Numbered from the stretch's first letter, positions 1 through 11,010 are shown. The stretch is DNA of 64,000 nt from Juglans regia (GCF_001411555.2 NC_049910.1:30723150-30787149), one strand, 5' to 3'. A program made the numbers and translations. The notes: generated by a model from the sequence alone, not told the origin.

Positions 1-501
1 ACGGGACCCACACAGACTTGACTGTGGGTACGTGGGACCGGCGTGGCAGGGATTAATAAGTAAATAACCACTCGAGTCGCAACATCAAACCGACACGACA
101 TTGTGTGGGGATTGAGACTTGATCCAACGGCAGTATTCGCTAGGAGCCTACTGTGGGATTAACGAGGGCCCCACGTCTAGGGTGGACACGTATCCTCCAA
201 AAGTCCAGGATTGAAGGCGGTTAATTTAATGTACGGATTATTTATTTATTTTTCTTTTCGAGTTTCCCTTGCGACGTTGCAATAGTGAATACCGAGCACG
301 TTTCTTTATGTTACATTGTTAATTGTGAATAACTCTTTGCATTTATTGCACAGATGAATATTTTATGAATAAATAAATAGATTGTATCTGTTAATCCACA
401 TTTTTTTAAAAATAATAATAATATCTTATAGAATGAATTTCTTTTTGTTAATTTTTCTTCATCGAAAATAATATAAAATATGTAATTGAATCACATATTA
501 T
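1..501. other. Intergenic sequence, no gene seen
   Basis: The first 210 bases are less AT-rich than what follows and contain ACGT motifs (for example cacgtc and cacgta). The rest is AT-rich with short A and T runs. I see no coding sequence of convincing length or composition. It could be a promoter of a gene off the left edge, but nothing in the window tests that. Confidence 0.4.
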
Positions 502-640
502 TCGTTTGGTTTTTCAATTCTTTTTAATTCATCTTAATTTATTATTATTATTTTTTAAAATTTTAAAATAATAATAATATTAAAACATAATATTTTATGA
601 ATTCAATTCAATTCAATTTAACATCTAAATACAGTCGAAA
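502..640. repeat. Degenerate MITE, GAGATGA family
   Basis: It begins with cgtttggttttcaattc and has the AT-rich core with runs of ataataata typical of the MITE family repeated across this window. The right end (gaattcaattcaattcaa) is diverged and no target duplication is visible. Assignment rests on similarity to the clearer copies at 2413-2592 and 17309-17522. Confidence 0.4.
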
Positions 641-1186
641 AAAATAAAATAAACAATAAATTACCTAAATGTGAAGTCAAGTGAAGAGTCAAATCTTGTT
701 ACATATCATGTGTAATAATTTTCTAAAGTCACTATGCTATGTTTTCTTTAAAAAAATATGAGGAAAAAAATTTAATAAAAATATTATAAAATTTAAAATA
801 TATATTTTTTAAATATTAATTTTTATAAAATTATTTTAATTTTTTATGTAAATAATTATTAAATAATGACTAAATAAAAAATTAAAAAATACAAACCCGT
901 AGTATCTTGCTGACCTCAGATTGTGATATGAGTTGGTAATCATAATCTTTGTAAGAAGGAAGAAATTATTTGCACAAAAAGATTAATAGGGAGAATGATG
1001 TCACGGGTACACACGTGGGCGAGCTATTTATTACAAAGGTAACTTGACTTATGAGCAAAGTTGTTTAGTACCTTTTTTTTTTTTTTCTTTTTTTCTTTTA
1101 TTTCTAATCAACCAATCATTTTATTAATATAAATAAATCAAGATATACGAAGAAGGTGTGAGATTCTCTCCATCCATTCATCGCAA

Positions 1187-1383
1187 TCGTTTGTTTTTAT
1201 AATTTTTTTTATTTCATTTTATTTAATTTAATTATTATAATTTTTTCAGATTTTTAAATAAAATAAAATAAATTTTTTAAATTTTTAAATAAAAATAATA
1301 TTAAAAAAAATATTCTAATAAAATTTTATTTAATTTATAATTTTAATCTCATCTCATCTCATTTGAAAAAATAAACGAGATCC
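1187..1383. repeat. MITE, GAGATGA family
   Basis: The left end is tcgtttgtttttataat and the right end is a catctcatctcatttga run followed by aaataaacgaga, so the outer 10 to 12 bases are inverted repeats of each other. The interior is AT-rich with ttaaaaaaaatattctaataaaa, matching other copies. No coding capacity. Confidence 0.6.
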
Positions 1384-1729
1384 TAGATAACGGACTAATA
1401 TAATTCTTTGTACCACTGTGGTGCTAAAAATCGATATGGAGTAGTTCATCATCGAAATCGGATTGGTCTCCTCTGATTTTTTCGATTTACTATTACAAGT
1501 GTAGAACTACCTAAGTTTAATATTATAATATTTTTAATACTAAATTTAATTATTAGAATTTAGTATTTAATTTTTTTTATTAACAAGATTTTAGTATTTA
1601 TTATTAATAATTATTAATCTATTAGTGTATAATTATATTAATATAATATAAGTAATGTCTAACTTATTAGTGAAATTAAAATATCATTTAAGTAGTGAGT
1701 TGAGATGAGATGAAAGTTATATACAGATC

Positions 1730-1920
1730 GATTTTTCTATTTTCTACACTCTTATTGCCTGTGACGGTGCATGAAGTTTACCCATCGGTGATAGTGAGAT
1801 GTGATGAATCAGATCTAATAAATTTTAAGAGACGAAACTACTAGTAGAACACGTGTAGCTATCGCAAAACTTGCAGGGTGGGGCGTGTAGACAAAAGCAA
1901 TAGATCGGGCCAAGACCGAA
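1730..1920. repeat. Dispersed non-coding segment (copy 1)
   Basis: Blocks such as atcggtgatagtgagatg, cgtgtagct and gggtggggcgtgtagac recur in diverged form at 12745-12990. The last block and aatagatcgg recur at about 30890-30945. Spacing is roughly kept, so these look like copies of one old repeat rather than chance. The type of element is unknown. Confidence 0.35.
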
Positions 1921-2149
1921 TAGTTGGAGATGAAAAGTTATAAAATGAAAGAAGCTTATAAGTAGATAATGCCGAAATGGAAGGAGGGGAAAAGATGGTG
2001 GAACAAAGGAAAGAGAATGAAGAAGTTTTGCTTTTAGAGAGGCAGGACTTTCGCCTACTAGAGAGAGAAGCGCTTAGTTTTTTTCTTTCTTAATGATGGA
2101 CAAGCAACTTTTGAGCAACCGATATTGTGTTTGGTTTCTTAGCTATTGC

Positions 2150-2341
2150 CTTGGTTTGTTTTTACAGAAATAAATTAAAAATTAAATAAAATATTATTAA
2201 AATATATATTTTTTTAATATTATTTTTATTTTAAATTTAAAAAAATTAAATTTTTTATTTTATTTTATGTAAAAATTTAATAAAATTATAATAATTATAT
2301 GAGATGAGATGAATTATAAAGAATTGTGAAAACAAACGAGG
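2150..2341. repeat. MITE, GAGATGA family
   Basis: Terminal inverted repeats ttggtttgtttttaca (left) and tgtgaaaacaaacgag (right) enclose an AT-rich core with aaataaaatattattaaaat and the diagnostic tgagatgagatga close to the right end. Non-coding. Confidence 0.65.
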
Positions 2342-2412
2342 GGTTACAAGGCTCTACTTTATTGGCAAAACCACAAGAAAAAAATAAAATGAGAGGGTAA
2401 TTTGATTCAAGT

Positions 2413-2592
2413 CTCGTTTGTTTTCATATATGAGATCAGATAGGTTGAGATAAAAGTTGAAAGTTAAATAAAATATTATTTTTATTTTAGAATTTGAAAA
2501 TATTAAATTATTTATTTTATTTTATATAAAAATTTAAAAAAATTATAATAATTATATGAGATAAGATAAGAATAATTATAAAATCAAACGAG
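2413..2592. repeat. MITE, GAGATGA family
   Basis: Ends are ctcgtttgttttcat and aaaatcaaacgag, an inverted pair. The core carries gttgaaagttaaataaaat and a diverged gagataagataaga. It lies about 70 bp from the previous copy in the same family, so two separate insertions accumulated here. Confidence 0.7.
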
Positions 2593-2701
2593 ATAAATAA
2601 TGCAACCTCACCGAACAGTCTTAATAATTAGCCATTATATTAGTTGTAATGCATTCGCACTAGCTTGTCTGTTGAGAAATCAATTTTGCTAGCTTGCGGC
2701 T

Positions 2702-2702
2702 C

Positions 2703-2742
<40 letters not shown>
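2702..2742. repeat. TA microsatellite
   Basis: An almost pure run of TA dinucleotides followed by gtatgtatgt. A second TA run sits at 6526-6551, at the same position relative to the duplicated flank, so the run is probably part of the duplicated segment. Confidence 0.85.
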
Positions 2743-2750
<8 letters not shown>

Positions 2751-3035
2751 GCCACGTCTTAGGCCTTTTGTCTACCAAATTATTCTATGAAAATCTAACC
2801 GTGTCCGCGTGTTTATAAATTAATTACGTGTTGATTAATGATTAGAACGGGTCTTCCAATGATGAGAGGTGTGCTCTAATAATGTGTGTTTTGCCTAAAA
2901 AATAAATATGTTGGTATGGGAGCAGTGATATTAAAATTCATCTATAAATGCCAAAATAGAAAGGTAAAAAATTAAAAAAAAAAAAACTATAATGGAAAAT
3001 AGAGGTAAAAAAAAAAATCTTAAAAAGAAATCTCA
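2743..3035. repeat. Direct repeat flanking LINE, left copy
   Basis: About 290 bp starting near tgtgccacgtctta and running through ctaaccgtgtccgcgtg, gggtcttccaatgatg and ggtatgggagcagtg to aatggaaaatagagg. It is repeated in the same orientation at 6549-6852 with only scattered differences, including a 7-bp insertion here near 2840. The two copies flank the minus-strand LINE fragment. Non-coding. Confidence 0.9.
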
Positions 3036-3121
3036 TCCTTGATTTTTTCCACTCATCCTCCACTATTTTATAACATTCATCTCTGTGTATCCAGTTAGCT
3101 TAAAACTTGAAGGGTTTTAAA

Positions 3122-3604
3122 CAATGTTTTGAATACCGTACCGGACGTCGTACCGGTCAAGACACTAGAACGAAATATTTCGATACCAGTACCGTTTCGA
3201 AATAACATTTCGGAATAACGTTTCGAGATAATCAATATATAAATAAATTATATATATAAATATATATAAATTATATTCTAAAATAATAGTTTATATATAA
3301 ATAAATTATATATAAATACATATATATATAAATTATAAATAGTCTAGTCTGAATTAGGGGTTAAAAAATAAATTTGTAGTTTAAAAAAATGAAAAAAAAA
3401 AAAAAACCCAGGCCGAAATATCGGCCGGTACCGACCGAAATATAGGCCGGTATAGGCCGAAATTTAGTCGGGTATGGCCGGTACCGGCGGGTACGGCCGG
3501 TATTTTAGCCGGTACGGGACAGATATAGTACCTGTACCGGCCGGATGGCCGAAACAAAAAATTTCAGCCGTACCGGCCGGTACGGTACGAAATTTAAAAC
3601 ACTA
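3122..3604. mobile_element. hAT-type MITE, 483 bp
   Basis: The imperfect terminal inverted repeats are caatgttttgaataccg on the left and, read inward from the right, tagtgttttaaatttcg. The flanking 8 bp gttttaaa occurs at 3114-3121 and again at 3605-3612, the target-site duplication length expected for hAT elements. The interior is GC-richer than its surroundings and full of ccggtacc and ggccgaaat motifs in both orientations, so it can fold extensively. There is no coding capacity. It is inserted in the linker region of the LINE fragment. Confidence 0.75.
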
Positions 3605-3612
3605 GTTTTAAA

Positions 3613-3813
3613 ACCTTGCCCATATCAAAATTAGTTATTTCTATTGTGATGTAGATTGGATTGTTGTCAAAACTTTCAGTAGCTAGTACACGGACTTTAG
3701 AGCTAGGAAAAATCTCTGTCTATACATTATTACTAAAGGATCGATCAAGCCTCTCTTTGGTATAAGCCTCTCCAAACCTGTTATTAGACCAGATGAATTT
3801 ATTCTCAACAAAA
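3613..3813 (-). pseudogene. LINE endonuclease C-terminal remnant
   Basis: On the minus strand the translation reads FIWSNNRFGEAYTKERLDRS and then continues to a DNNPI motif. This matches the conserved end of plant LINE endonucleases (FTWSN..., KERLDR, SDHNPI). One in-frame stop is present. The reading continues beyond the MITE into 3036-3110, where a stretch like the post-endonuclease linker (F..NWI..DEC..IVEDEW) is seen. It is separated from the N-terminal part at 4434-4930 by the solo LTR. Confidence 0.7.
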
Positions 3814-3818
3814 CTCAT

Positions 3819-4428
3819 TGTAAGGGAATTTTCTCCACTTCACAAGGCACACTAGGCCTCGGCCCAATACCTAGCCCAGAGGTCAACATGCCATACTCGG
3901 GGTAAGGTGTCCATCAGAAAATGGAGTCAAGTGACTGACAGGACAAATCGACTTGACATCGTTCAGCCGCATTCTAAACCTGGGAACTTGCGTGGAACAC
4001 AGCAGGAAATGCGGATGACCATCGATCCACTGGCATGAGAATATCAACGGTTCACAAGGGATGAAAGCAAGACTTGAAAATCACACCGCATTAATGTCTC
4101 CACTACGAAGCTTCACACTGCATTAAATGACTTTGACAGTACGAATAATAGGAGAGGCACGAATTTCTTGGAGACAAGCACGATCTGCACCTCCTTAAAC
4201 CCATGGTATAAATAGCAAGTCTCGAGTACGAGGAAAGCTCTCTGATCCTTTAGACTCTTTCGTTTATTTACAAATTTTCAAGAATATTTACTAATTTTGG
4301 CATTGAAAACTCCTCGGCCCCAAGGTCGCCCTCTCTTCGTTGTCTTATTCTCTGTCTTTTGTAGGCCCATTTTTAAGATCTAAGTTGTCGAAATTTGGCT
4401 CAAACGCGTGTGGAATACAACGGTAACA
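3819..4428. mobile_element. Solo LTR, 610 bp
   Basis: It begins TGTAAGGG and ends GGTAACA, the usual TG...CA form, and is flanked by the perfect 5-bp duplication ctcat at 3814-3818 and 4429-4433. An LTR-like promoter is visible on the plus strand (ggtataaatagcaag near 4205), with downstream sequence resembling an R region. No internal retrotransposon sequence remains, so it most likely arose by recombination between the two LTRs of a full element. Whether it is Copia or Gypsy cannot be told from the LTR alone. Confidence 0.85.
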
Positions 4429-4433
4429 CTCAT

Positions 4434-4930
4434 ATCACTTAGACCACATGTTTCCATTGTTATTCGAAACGCCTCCATCTAATTATAGGATGTTAGAGCA
4501 CCTCCATATTTCTCACTGCTATTGAGAATCTCATTGAAGTCCCCAACACATAGCCACCCCCATTGTATTCTTAGGTTTCAGAGCTTTAAGGAGCTACCAG
4601 CTTTCATGTCTCTTAGTAATTAAAGGATTACTATAAAAACCTGTGAGGATCTAGTTCTTTCCTTCATCGACATCTTTTTATACTAATTGATATATGATTC
4701 TAAGTGTAGGATTCCAATTTAGCTTCCACATTATCCTTCCATAAAACTGTTTTCAAACCTCAATCTCCTTTTGATCAATTCTATCTTATTCCTTCTACAC
4801 TTTGTTTCCATCAGGAAAAAAAAGGATGAGAGCTTACTCTTCACCAAGAGGTGCAGATCATTGATTGTCTGAGGGTTTCCAAGCCCTCGACGGCTCTAAC
4901 TTAGGCAACTCGGTACATTTGGTGGGGTTG
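4434..4930 (-). pseudogene. LINE endonuclease N-terminal remnant
   Basis: The minus strand encodes RGLGNPQTINDLHLLVKS near 4900, the typical opening of a plant LINE endonuclease. Further on come LTGFYSNP and a KRHESW-like block (loop before the GDFNE motif), in shifted frames with stops. The usual role of this domain is to nick target DNA for target-primed reverse transcription. The copy is non-functional. Confidence 0.65.
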
Positions 4931-4949
4931 TGCACCAGCCATCACCAAT

Positions 4950-6339
4950 TCTTCTGTGTTTGAGTCCATAGGTTCCATGTCCTCAGTTTTTGATTGTTTT
5001 GTTGCTTTAGAACCCACATCATCTAAGTGTACCCCACAACTTCTTTTTTTGTTTTCAGTCCTTTCACCCTTCTAACTAGTTTCATTAACTAATGTTGCAT
5101 TGCACTTTTCCCTTGCTCTCCTTTGGCCTTTTTCTTTGATTGTTCCAGAACTTGAAACTGATCTATCAAGAATTTGTCAAGAGAGTTTACTTTGGAGATC
5201 AGATCGATTTCTGTACTGAGGTCCCTAGCAAAGCTATTGTGCTTGATATGGAAAGCATATGTTTTCCAATTGACAGGATATTCTCTTTTGATAGCAGTAT
5301 CACCTTGGTTAGGCATTAAACTCTTAATTTATTTCAATAAGAAAATTTTGGCAATTTCCATATTTCTTATTCCCTTATTTGAAAAATGAATTGGATTTGC
5401 TTTGACCCTTAGTTCCTGCATTTCTTCCATATTTTCTATTCCTTCATTCTGCTCATCTCTTCCCTTTTCAGTTTCCTTGATTTCCTCTTGATTTTCAGGC
5501 TTACCTTTTTGAACTTCATTCCTGTCCCGATCACTAGCCCTCCATGCATGACTTTCTTCCTTTGCAGGGTGACCTCCTTTACCTCCATACATTTTTTGGT
5601 TAATCTCACTATCTTTTGCAGTAGGAGCCCGTAGCCATACATCATATTGTGGTTGGCTTCCTTCATTTGACACAAATGGGTATGATTTATGAGAGTGTTT
5701 AATCACTCCACATCTAAGACAAAAGTTAGGCAGCCTCTCATACTTGAAATTTACCTATGTTTTCTTCCCATCAAAGGTAGGCAGGTGCCTCTATTTAAAA
5801 AGCTTTAGTAATGTCGATCTCCACTTTTATTCTCAAAAACTTTCCCCAGCCAATCCCTCAATTATCAGCATGAACTTTCAAGACTTTCCTAACACTTCCT
5901 CAAATCTGTAGCCCACTTCTTGTGTCATGCAAGCCAACGGCATGTTATGTGCTTGTAACCATAACTCTTCCTTGTTGAGAAGAACGTCTTTGATGGGAGT
6001 ATTGCCCTCAAAGGCATGTAAGCACAATAACCATCGATCAAAGGACCAAGGTCTTCCATTGATCACTCGATGTCTGTCTTCCTCATTATGAAACTCAATA
6101 AGGAATTTGTTGAACCCCACCTCAGTGAATTGTTTCCAACCTTCAATCCTCCAAATCTTTGTCATTTTAGTCTCGAAGGCTTCTCGATTCACTGCCTTGT
6201 CTGCTATCATCATTGCTACCAAACAGAGTCTCTCTTGTTGCACAGCTTTCTCCATGGTGGTAGATGGTAGCACCACCACCTTTTTTCCTTGGTCTGTGAG
6301 GTTTAATCCTTCTTAATTTTTTGTCAACTCCTCCTCCAT
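4950..6339 (-). pseudogene. LINE ORF1: DUF4283 plus CCHC zinc knuckle
   Basis: The likely ATG is at 6339. The product begins MEEELTKN, is broken by a TAA at about 6313-6315, and continues LNLTDQG. The open stretch 6279-5878 (133 codons) is the DUF4283 domain (RIEGWKQFTEVGFNKFLIEF, then GRPWSFDRWLLCLHAF). A frameshifted continuation near 5760-5690 gives YERLPNFCLRCGVIKHSH, the zinc-knuckle region, with the terminal Cys replaced. A lysine- and glutamate-rich tail follows to about 5330. ORF1 proteins of plant L1-like elements are thought to bind the element RNA. The premature stop and frame changes make this a pseudogene. Confidence 0.8.
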
Positions 6340-6548
6340 AGCAACCTCTTCAAACTAGAAAACTAGCCTAAGAGATACTCATCTATTCTAGAGAGAGAAC
6401 CTCACCCATCCAAGGAGAGGGACTTTTCATCGAACGTTAGTTGTAGACAAAATAAAAAAATAAAAAAATTACATATTGATGATTAGGTTGAAGTTTACGG
6501 TGTAAGGTTTTATTGTAGTATTTCTTTATATATATATATATATATATA

Positions 6549-6852
6549 TAAGGATGTGCCACGTGTTAGCCCTTTGTGTACCAAATTATTCTATGAAAAT
6601 CTAACCGTGTCCGCGTGTTTATAAATTAATTACGTGTTGATTAGAACGGGTCTTCCAATGATGAGAGGTGTGCTCTAATAATGTGTGTTTTGCCTAAAAA
6701 ATAAATATGTTGGTATGGGAGCAGTGATATTAAAATTCATCTATAAATGCCAAAATAGAAAGGAAATAAATTAAAAAAAAAAAACTATAATGGAAAATAG
6801 AGGAAAAGAACAGATAAAAAAAAAAGGAGAAGAATTTAAAAGAAATCCCATT
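6549..6852. repeat. Direct repeat flanking LINE, right copy
   Basis: Same orientation and nearly the same sequence as 2743-3035. It starts with a TA run and tgtgccacgtgttag and ends near aaaagaaatcccat. It lacks the 7-bp insertion of the left copy and differs at scattered sites. No coding sequence. Confidence 0.9.
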
Positions 6853-9097
6853 ATTAAACCTTCTTGGCTTGATTTTTATATTGATCATTTTAATTCCTTT
6901 CATTTCTCGTGATTTCAATCAGTTTAGTAAACGTAGTTAGCATCAAGTGGTTCAATAATTCAATCTTGGGGATTCATCATATAAATAAATATATATATAT
7001 ATTTACTATCATATTTCTATAACTTATCTTGAAATTAATCAAATTTTTTTTAGATTATTTTCCAAACTATAAAGTTTAGAGTAAGATCGAGATAGACACA
7101 CTAATTGTATTTTCATAATAATTTTTCGACAAAATAAAATACTCAATAATTTATTAAATTTCTGGTTTGTCTTGCTCTACTTGATACGATGATATTGTCA
7201 ATGATTGCAATGCGAGAACGGTCTTCATGAAGATTAGTCCATTAAGTTAGCAAATATGCACGAAAATCCTTAAAAACATCAAACTGATTAATAATATTGT
7301 CACTGCCGGTCTTACCTTATAGTCTTCACCATCTTCCATGGTTGGGTTTTGTTAGAAAACATTTTTGGGCCTTTGTCTTGAGCGGGCCCTTCATATATAG
7401 ACCAGTTCTCCATTTCTCAACCCAAGTTTCAGCCTTTTAAGTCGTGTTTCTATTCCACCTCAATAATCTCAAATGTAATTGGAAAAGTTGGTACATAAGT
7501 TTGTCCAGCTTTCTACATATATATAGCTAATACTACACGGATTGGTTGATCACCAAGTTTCCAACTACTGATTTTCACATGGGGGTGGTGGTTGAGTGCT
7601 CCATTGTAGGGACAAAGAGCAACACTCAACCAATCCACAGCCTAAGATCGAGCAACTCGAGAGAGAAGATTTTCTTTATTTTTAAACAAAAATATATATT
7701 ATTAGTGTAGTGTTACATGTACTTACATTTTTACTTACAAGACTCATTTTTTAGTTCTTTTTTGAAATTCAAACTTTGAATTTTAAATTTTATGTGGAAA
7801 AGTAAGTTTTTATAAGTTTTTTTTTTTAAAATACATTTAGCATTTTTCATATTATTATCCCTCACTTATGGTGGAGGAAGGCAATATCAAATCCATGATG
7901 TAAAAACACTCAACATAGTTAAAAAAAAAAAAATTCAATAAAAAAAAAAAACCAGATCATTTACAATGTAACACTAGGAGACCTAGTTTATAGTAAGTAA
8001 ATTGAAATTATACAAATACCTCTGATTATTCATGTTAATGCTAAACAAAAGCTATTAACACGAATTAGTAACCAATATAACATATTAAGAGCATTAACAC
8101 AATAATTTGGTTATAAAGGAAAACCCTTTGAAAAACTCCTCAAAGGTAAAATCCTACAGGGTAACCAAATCCAGGAAAGCCAATTTTATCGATTGAGAGT
8201 ATTACAAGTAAAACGTTTACAAAATTTTTATAACTAGATACGTTTATCCAAGACATGCAACCTGTTTGTCTTCTACAACAATACGTAGTCAGAACCTCTA
8301 GCACTCTCCAATCTTTGTATTTCCAACTGGAACCTCCAGTGGTTGAACTCAAACACGACAACTCCTCCTTGTAGTATATTCTCACTCAATCCCACGGACT
8401 GAACTTTTGGAAAATCATTTTCTCAAGAATTTTATCTTGCACAATCTCTTGAAGTTCTACCCAGATCTTCAAGCTCTCAATACTCGTGAATATGTGTTGT
8501 TCAAGTATGTTGAAACCCTCAGCCGACTTCTATACAAATAGGCAATGTTGTGATTGATTTGGAGAAGGACTCTGCTAACAGGTTTATCCAGAATCTCAGT
8601 CAGATACGTTGCTCACTATTTGCGAACATCTCAGACTGGATCACTTCTTCGGGATTGCATCGAGTTCAAATAAACTTTAGTTTCTTCAATAAAGCTTGCA
8701 TCTTTATCTCTTCAACTGACTCTTAGACTCGAACATACATATGACTCTTGACTCTTGTAGACTCTTATCTTATAATATAATCAAGATTTGATAAGAATTA
8801 CAATTCAAATACTTATCCTTATCGTATAATACTTATCCTTATTGGGTGCAATTATAGAATCCTATTTAAAATTACATTCATCCATAATTCGAATTAAATA
8901 CAAACTCATCTATTCATAGCTAAACATAAATTACATTTACATAAACCATCCCTTATTGCATTTGGTGCAGTAATAAACTCTTCACGGATAACTTTGGCAC
9001 CCCTTTTTGCAAGAACATCAGCCACTTGCAGCACAAGTGGTTGAACAAGCAAGCGTATTCGACTAAAGTTGATGTGACGTATTTTAATTAATTTTTG
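6853..9097. other. Intergenic sequence, no recognisable gene
   Basis: AT-rich DNA with A and T homopolymers (for example 7921-7951) and a short hairpin (ggttgagtg at about 7591 with cactcaacc at about 7623). The part from 8100 to 9090 is less AT-rich and contains short open stretches on the minus strand. One ends VLAKRGAKVIREEF near 8990, but I do not recognise it, and the composition suggests an old retroelement. No gene is claimed. Confidence 0.4.
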
Positions 9098-9461
9098 TGA
9101 TAGGCCACAATGTTGGGAGAGTGGACATGAAAGACCAGTGGACTGGGTCATTAAGCACACGAAGAATGAACGCAGGAGTCGTGGCTTAACGTGCAGAAGT
9201 GGAATGGATCGTTGAGAGTTTTACGTCACATTTTATACTCTGTTTTTACATGCTTTGTTTTTAGTACGTGTGTTTATGCTTTCTATTACTAGCTGATAGG
9301 ACTCTTTTATTTTGGAATATGTACGTGGGTTTGCTTATTTAAGCAGCCAATGCTTTCATTAATGGAAGTTAAGTATTTGCATTCAAATTGTGGTACGTTT
9401 CTCACCCGAAGAGAAGATAAATTATCTTAGCATTTATACTCTCTGAGTTTGGGACTTATCA
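9098..9461 (+). repeat. 5' LTR of gag-only element
   Basis: It begins TGATAGGCC and ends ACTTATCA. It is closely similar along its whole length to 10637-11010, which has a small extra duplication (gagtggactgggtcg) near 10718. A TATA-like tgcttatttaagcagc lies near 9336. Confidence 0.9.
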
Positions 9462-9462
9462 T

Positions 9463-9475
9463 TGGCCTCAGAGCC
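9463..9475 (+). other. Primer-binding site, Met-tRNA type
   Basis: tggcctcagagcc lies one base after the 5' LTR and resembles the tggtatcagagcc complement of initiator methionine tRNA used by many plant LTR elements, with one or two mismatches. Confidence 0.7.
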
Positions 9476-9486
9476 AAGTTAATTAT

Positions 9487-10563
9487 GGGAACCAATAAAG
9501 AATGTATTGAGAAGTTGGAGGCTGGGCTCGGTGGAGTTCAAGATGGGTTACACAGGATAGAGCTCAGCATGACTGACAGGCTTCATCATTTGGAAGAAAC
9601 TCTCAACCGCCTCTCTGATGTTTTGCTCACAAACCAGGAGAGCCCCAACCACGACAACCATCATCGAGAAGGCAACGATGGGGTACAACAAGTTGTCTCC
9701 TCCAAAATGGCAAAACTGGAGTTTCCTCGGTTCACAGGCGATGATCCGACGGAGTGGTTCAATCGAGTAAACCAATTCCTTGAGTTCCAGGATACTCCTG
9801 AAGTTCAAAAGGTTTCACTGGCCTCCTACCATTTGGAAGGAGAGGCCAATCAGTGATGGCAATGGATTCGCAGGACATTCCAAGAAGAAGGGCGCATTCT
9901 CTCATGGGCAAATTCTGAAGATGAACTTTGGGCTTGCTTTGGGCCTTTGGAGTGCGAAGATTCTAATGAAGCTCTTTCAAGGATAAGGCAGGATGGTTCT
10001 CTGTGTGATTACCAATGGGAATTCGAGCGCTTGGGTAATCAGGTACGAGGTTGGATACAAAGAGCTCTTATGGGAACATTTATGGGTGGCTTAAAAACGA
10101 ACATATCGGATGGTATCCGAATCTTTAAACCTCAGACCTTAAAGGAAGCCATAGCTTAGCACGAATGAAAGATGACCAACTATCGAGACAAAGGACGTTA
10201 GGACATCCTCCACCACCGGTAAGAGCCACATTAGCTCTTCCGCCAGCAACTCAAGCAACGCCAGCCGCACCGCAGCTCTTATTTGGCGACTGACTTGGGA
10301 TGAAATGCAGCGGAGGCGAGCTCAAGATCTATGTTTTAATTGTAATGAGCATTTTACTATAGATCACTGGTGTCAAGGGTCACGGCTACTCATGCTGGAA
10401 GGATATGATGGCAGCGACAACATTATCTGTAAAGATGTCACCGAAGAGCAACCAACTGAGAAGGGATGTTTCGTTCGAATTCGGCAATATGGTACTTTTG
10501 AAGCTGCACCTATACCAGCAACAAACGACCTTCAAACAGGCCCGAGTCCACCAGAAAATGGCT
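9487..10563 (+). pseudogene. Gypsy gag remnant
   Basis: The open part to 9856 encodes a coiled, charged N-terminus and then KLEFPRFTGDDPTEWFNRV and VSLASYHLEGEANQ, the conserved start of the Retrotrans_gag domain. A TGA at 9854-9856 breaks it. The domain resumes in other frames at about 9857-10159 (WECEDSNEALSRI, LMGTFMGGLK). A zinc knuckle, CFNCNEHFTIDHWCQG, followed by SRLLMLEGYDG, is encoded at 10329-10410. The start could be ATG 9449, 9487 or later; I prefer 9487 because it follows the primer-binding site. Gag would form the virus-like particle shell. Multiple stops and frameshifts show it is not functional. Confidence 0.8.
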
Positions 10564-10636
10564 AAATGAAAATTTTACTAGAAATAGTCTCAACTGTGGA
10601 CCTTGAGGACAAAGATCCCCTTGATGGGGAGAGTAT

Positions 10637-11010
10637 TGATAAGCCACGACGTTGAGAGAGTAGACGTGAAAGACTAGTGGACTGGGTCATTAAGCACTCG
10701 AAGAATGAACGTAGGAGTGGACTGGGTCGCGGCTTAACGTGCAAAAGTGGAATGGATCGTTGAGAGTTTTACGTCGCATTTTATGCTTTGTTTTTACATG
10801 CTCTGTTTTTAGTACGTGTGTTTATGCTTTCTGTTACTAGTTGATATGACTCTTTTATTTCGACAATATGTATGTGGGTTTGCTTATTTAAGCAGCTAAT
10901 ACTTTGGTTAATGGAAGTCAAGTATTTGCATTCAAATTGTGGCATGTTTCTCACTCGAAAAGAAGATAAATTATCTTAGCAGTTATACTCTTTGAATTTG
11001 GGACCTATCA
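10637..11010 (+). repeat. 3' LTR of gag-only element
   Basis: It begins TGATAAGCC and ends CCTATCA, and matches the 5' LTR. Directly followed by ttttg, the target duplication. Confidence 0.9.

Larger units (their letters stand above)
3036..6345 (-). mobile_element. LINE fragment (non-LTR retrotransposon), 3' truncated
   Basis: Read on the minus strand this holds, in order, a LINE ORF1 (6339 to about 4950), the start of an endonuclease (from about 4925), and the end of the endonuclease plus linker (to about 3036). Reverse transcriptase, RNase H and poly(A) tail are absent, so the 3' half of the element is missing. Two later insertions interrupt it: a solo LTR at 3819-4428 and a MITE at 3122-3604. 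The host sequence on the two sides is a direct repeat of about 290 bp. Family assignment rests on plant LINE motifs: a DUF4283-type ORF1, a CCHC knuckle, and the WNCRGLGNP-like endonuclease start. Confidence 0.8.
9098..11010 (+). mobile_element. Gag-only LTR retrotransposon (TR-GAG-like)
   Basis: A complete short LTR element of 1,913 bp. It has two LTRs (9098-9461 and 10637-11010), a primer-binding site just after the 5' LTR, a purine-containing tract (gatggggagagtat) just before the 3' LTR, and the perfect 5-bp target duplication ttttg at 9093-9097 and 11011-11015. The interior encodes only a damaged Gypsy-type gag. Protease, reverse transcriptase, RNase H and integrase are absent. This matches the published idea of terminal-repeat elements with GAG only, which depend on other elements for mobilisation. 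The LTRs differ at many sites, so the insertion is not recent. Confidence 0.85.

Noticed and set aside
8140..9160. Two short minus-strand frames
   Set aside because: Not recognised. One overlaps the LTR of the gag-only element. Probably old retroelement sequence, but I cannot assign a family.
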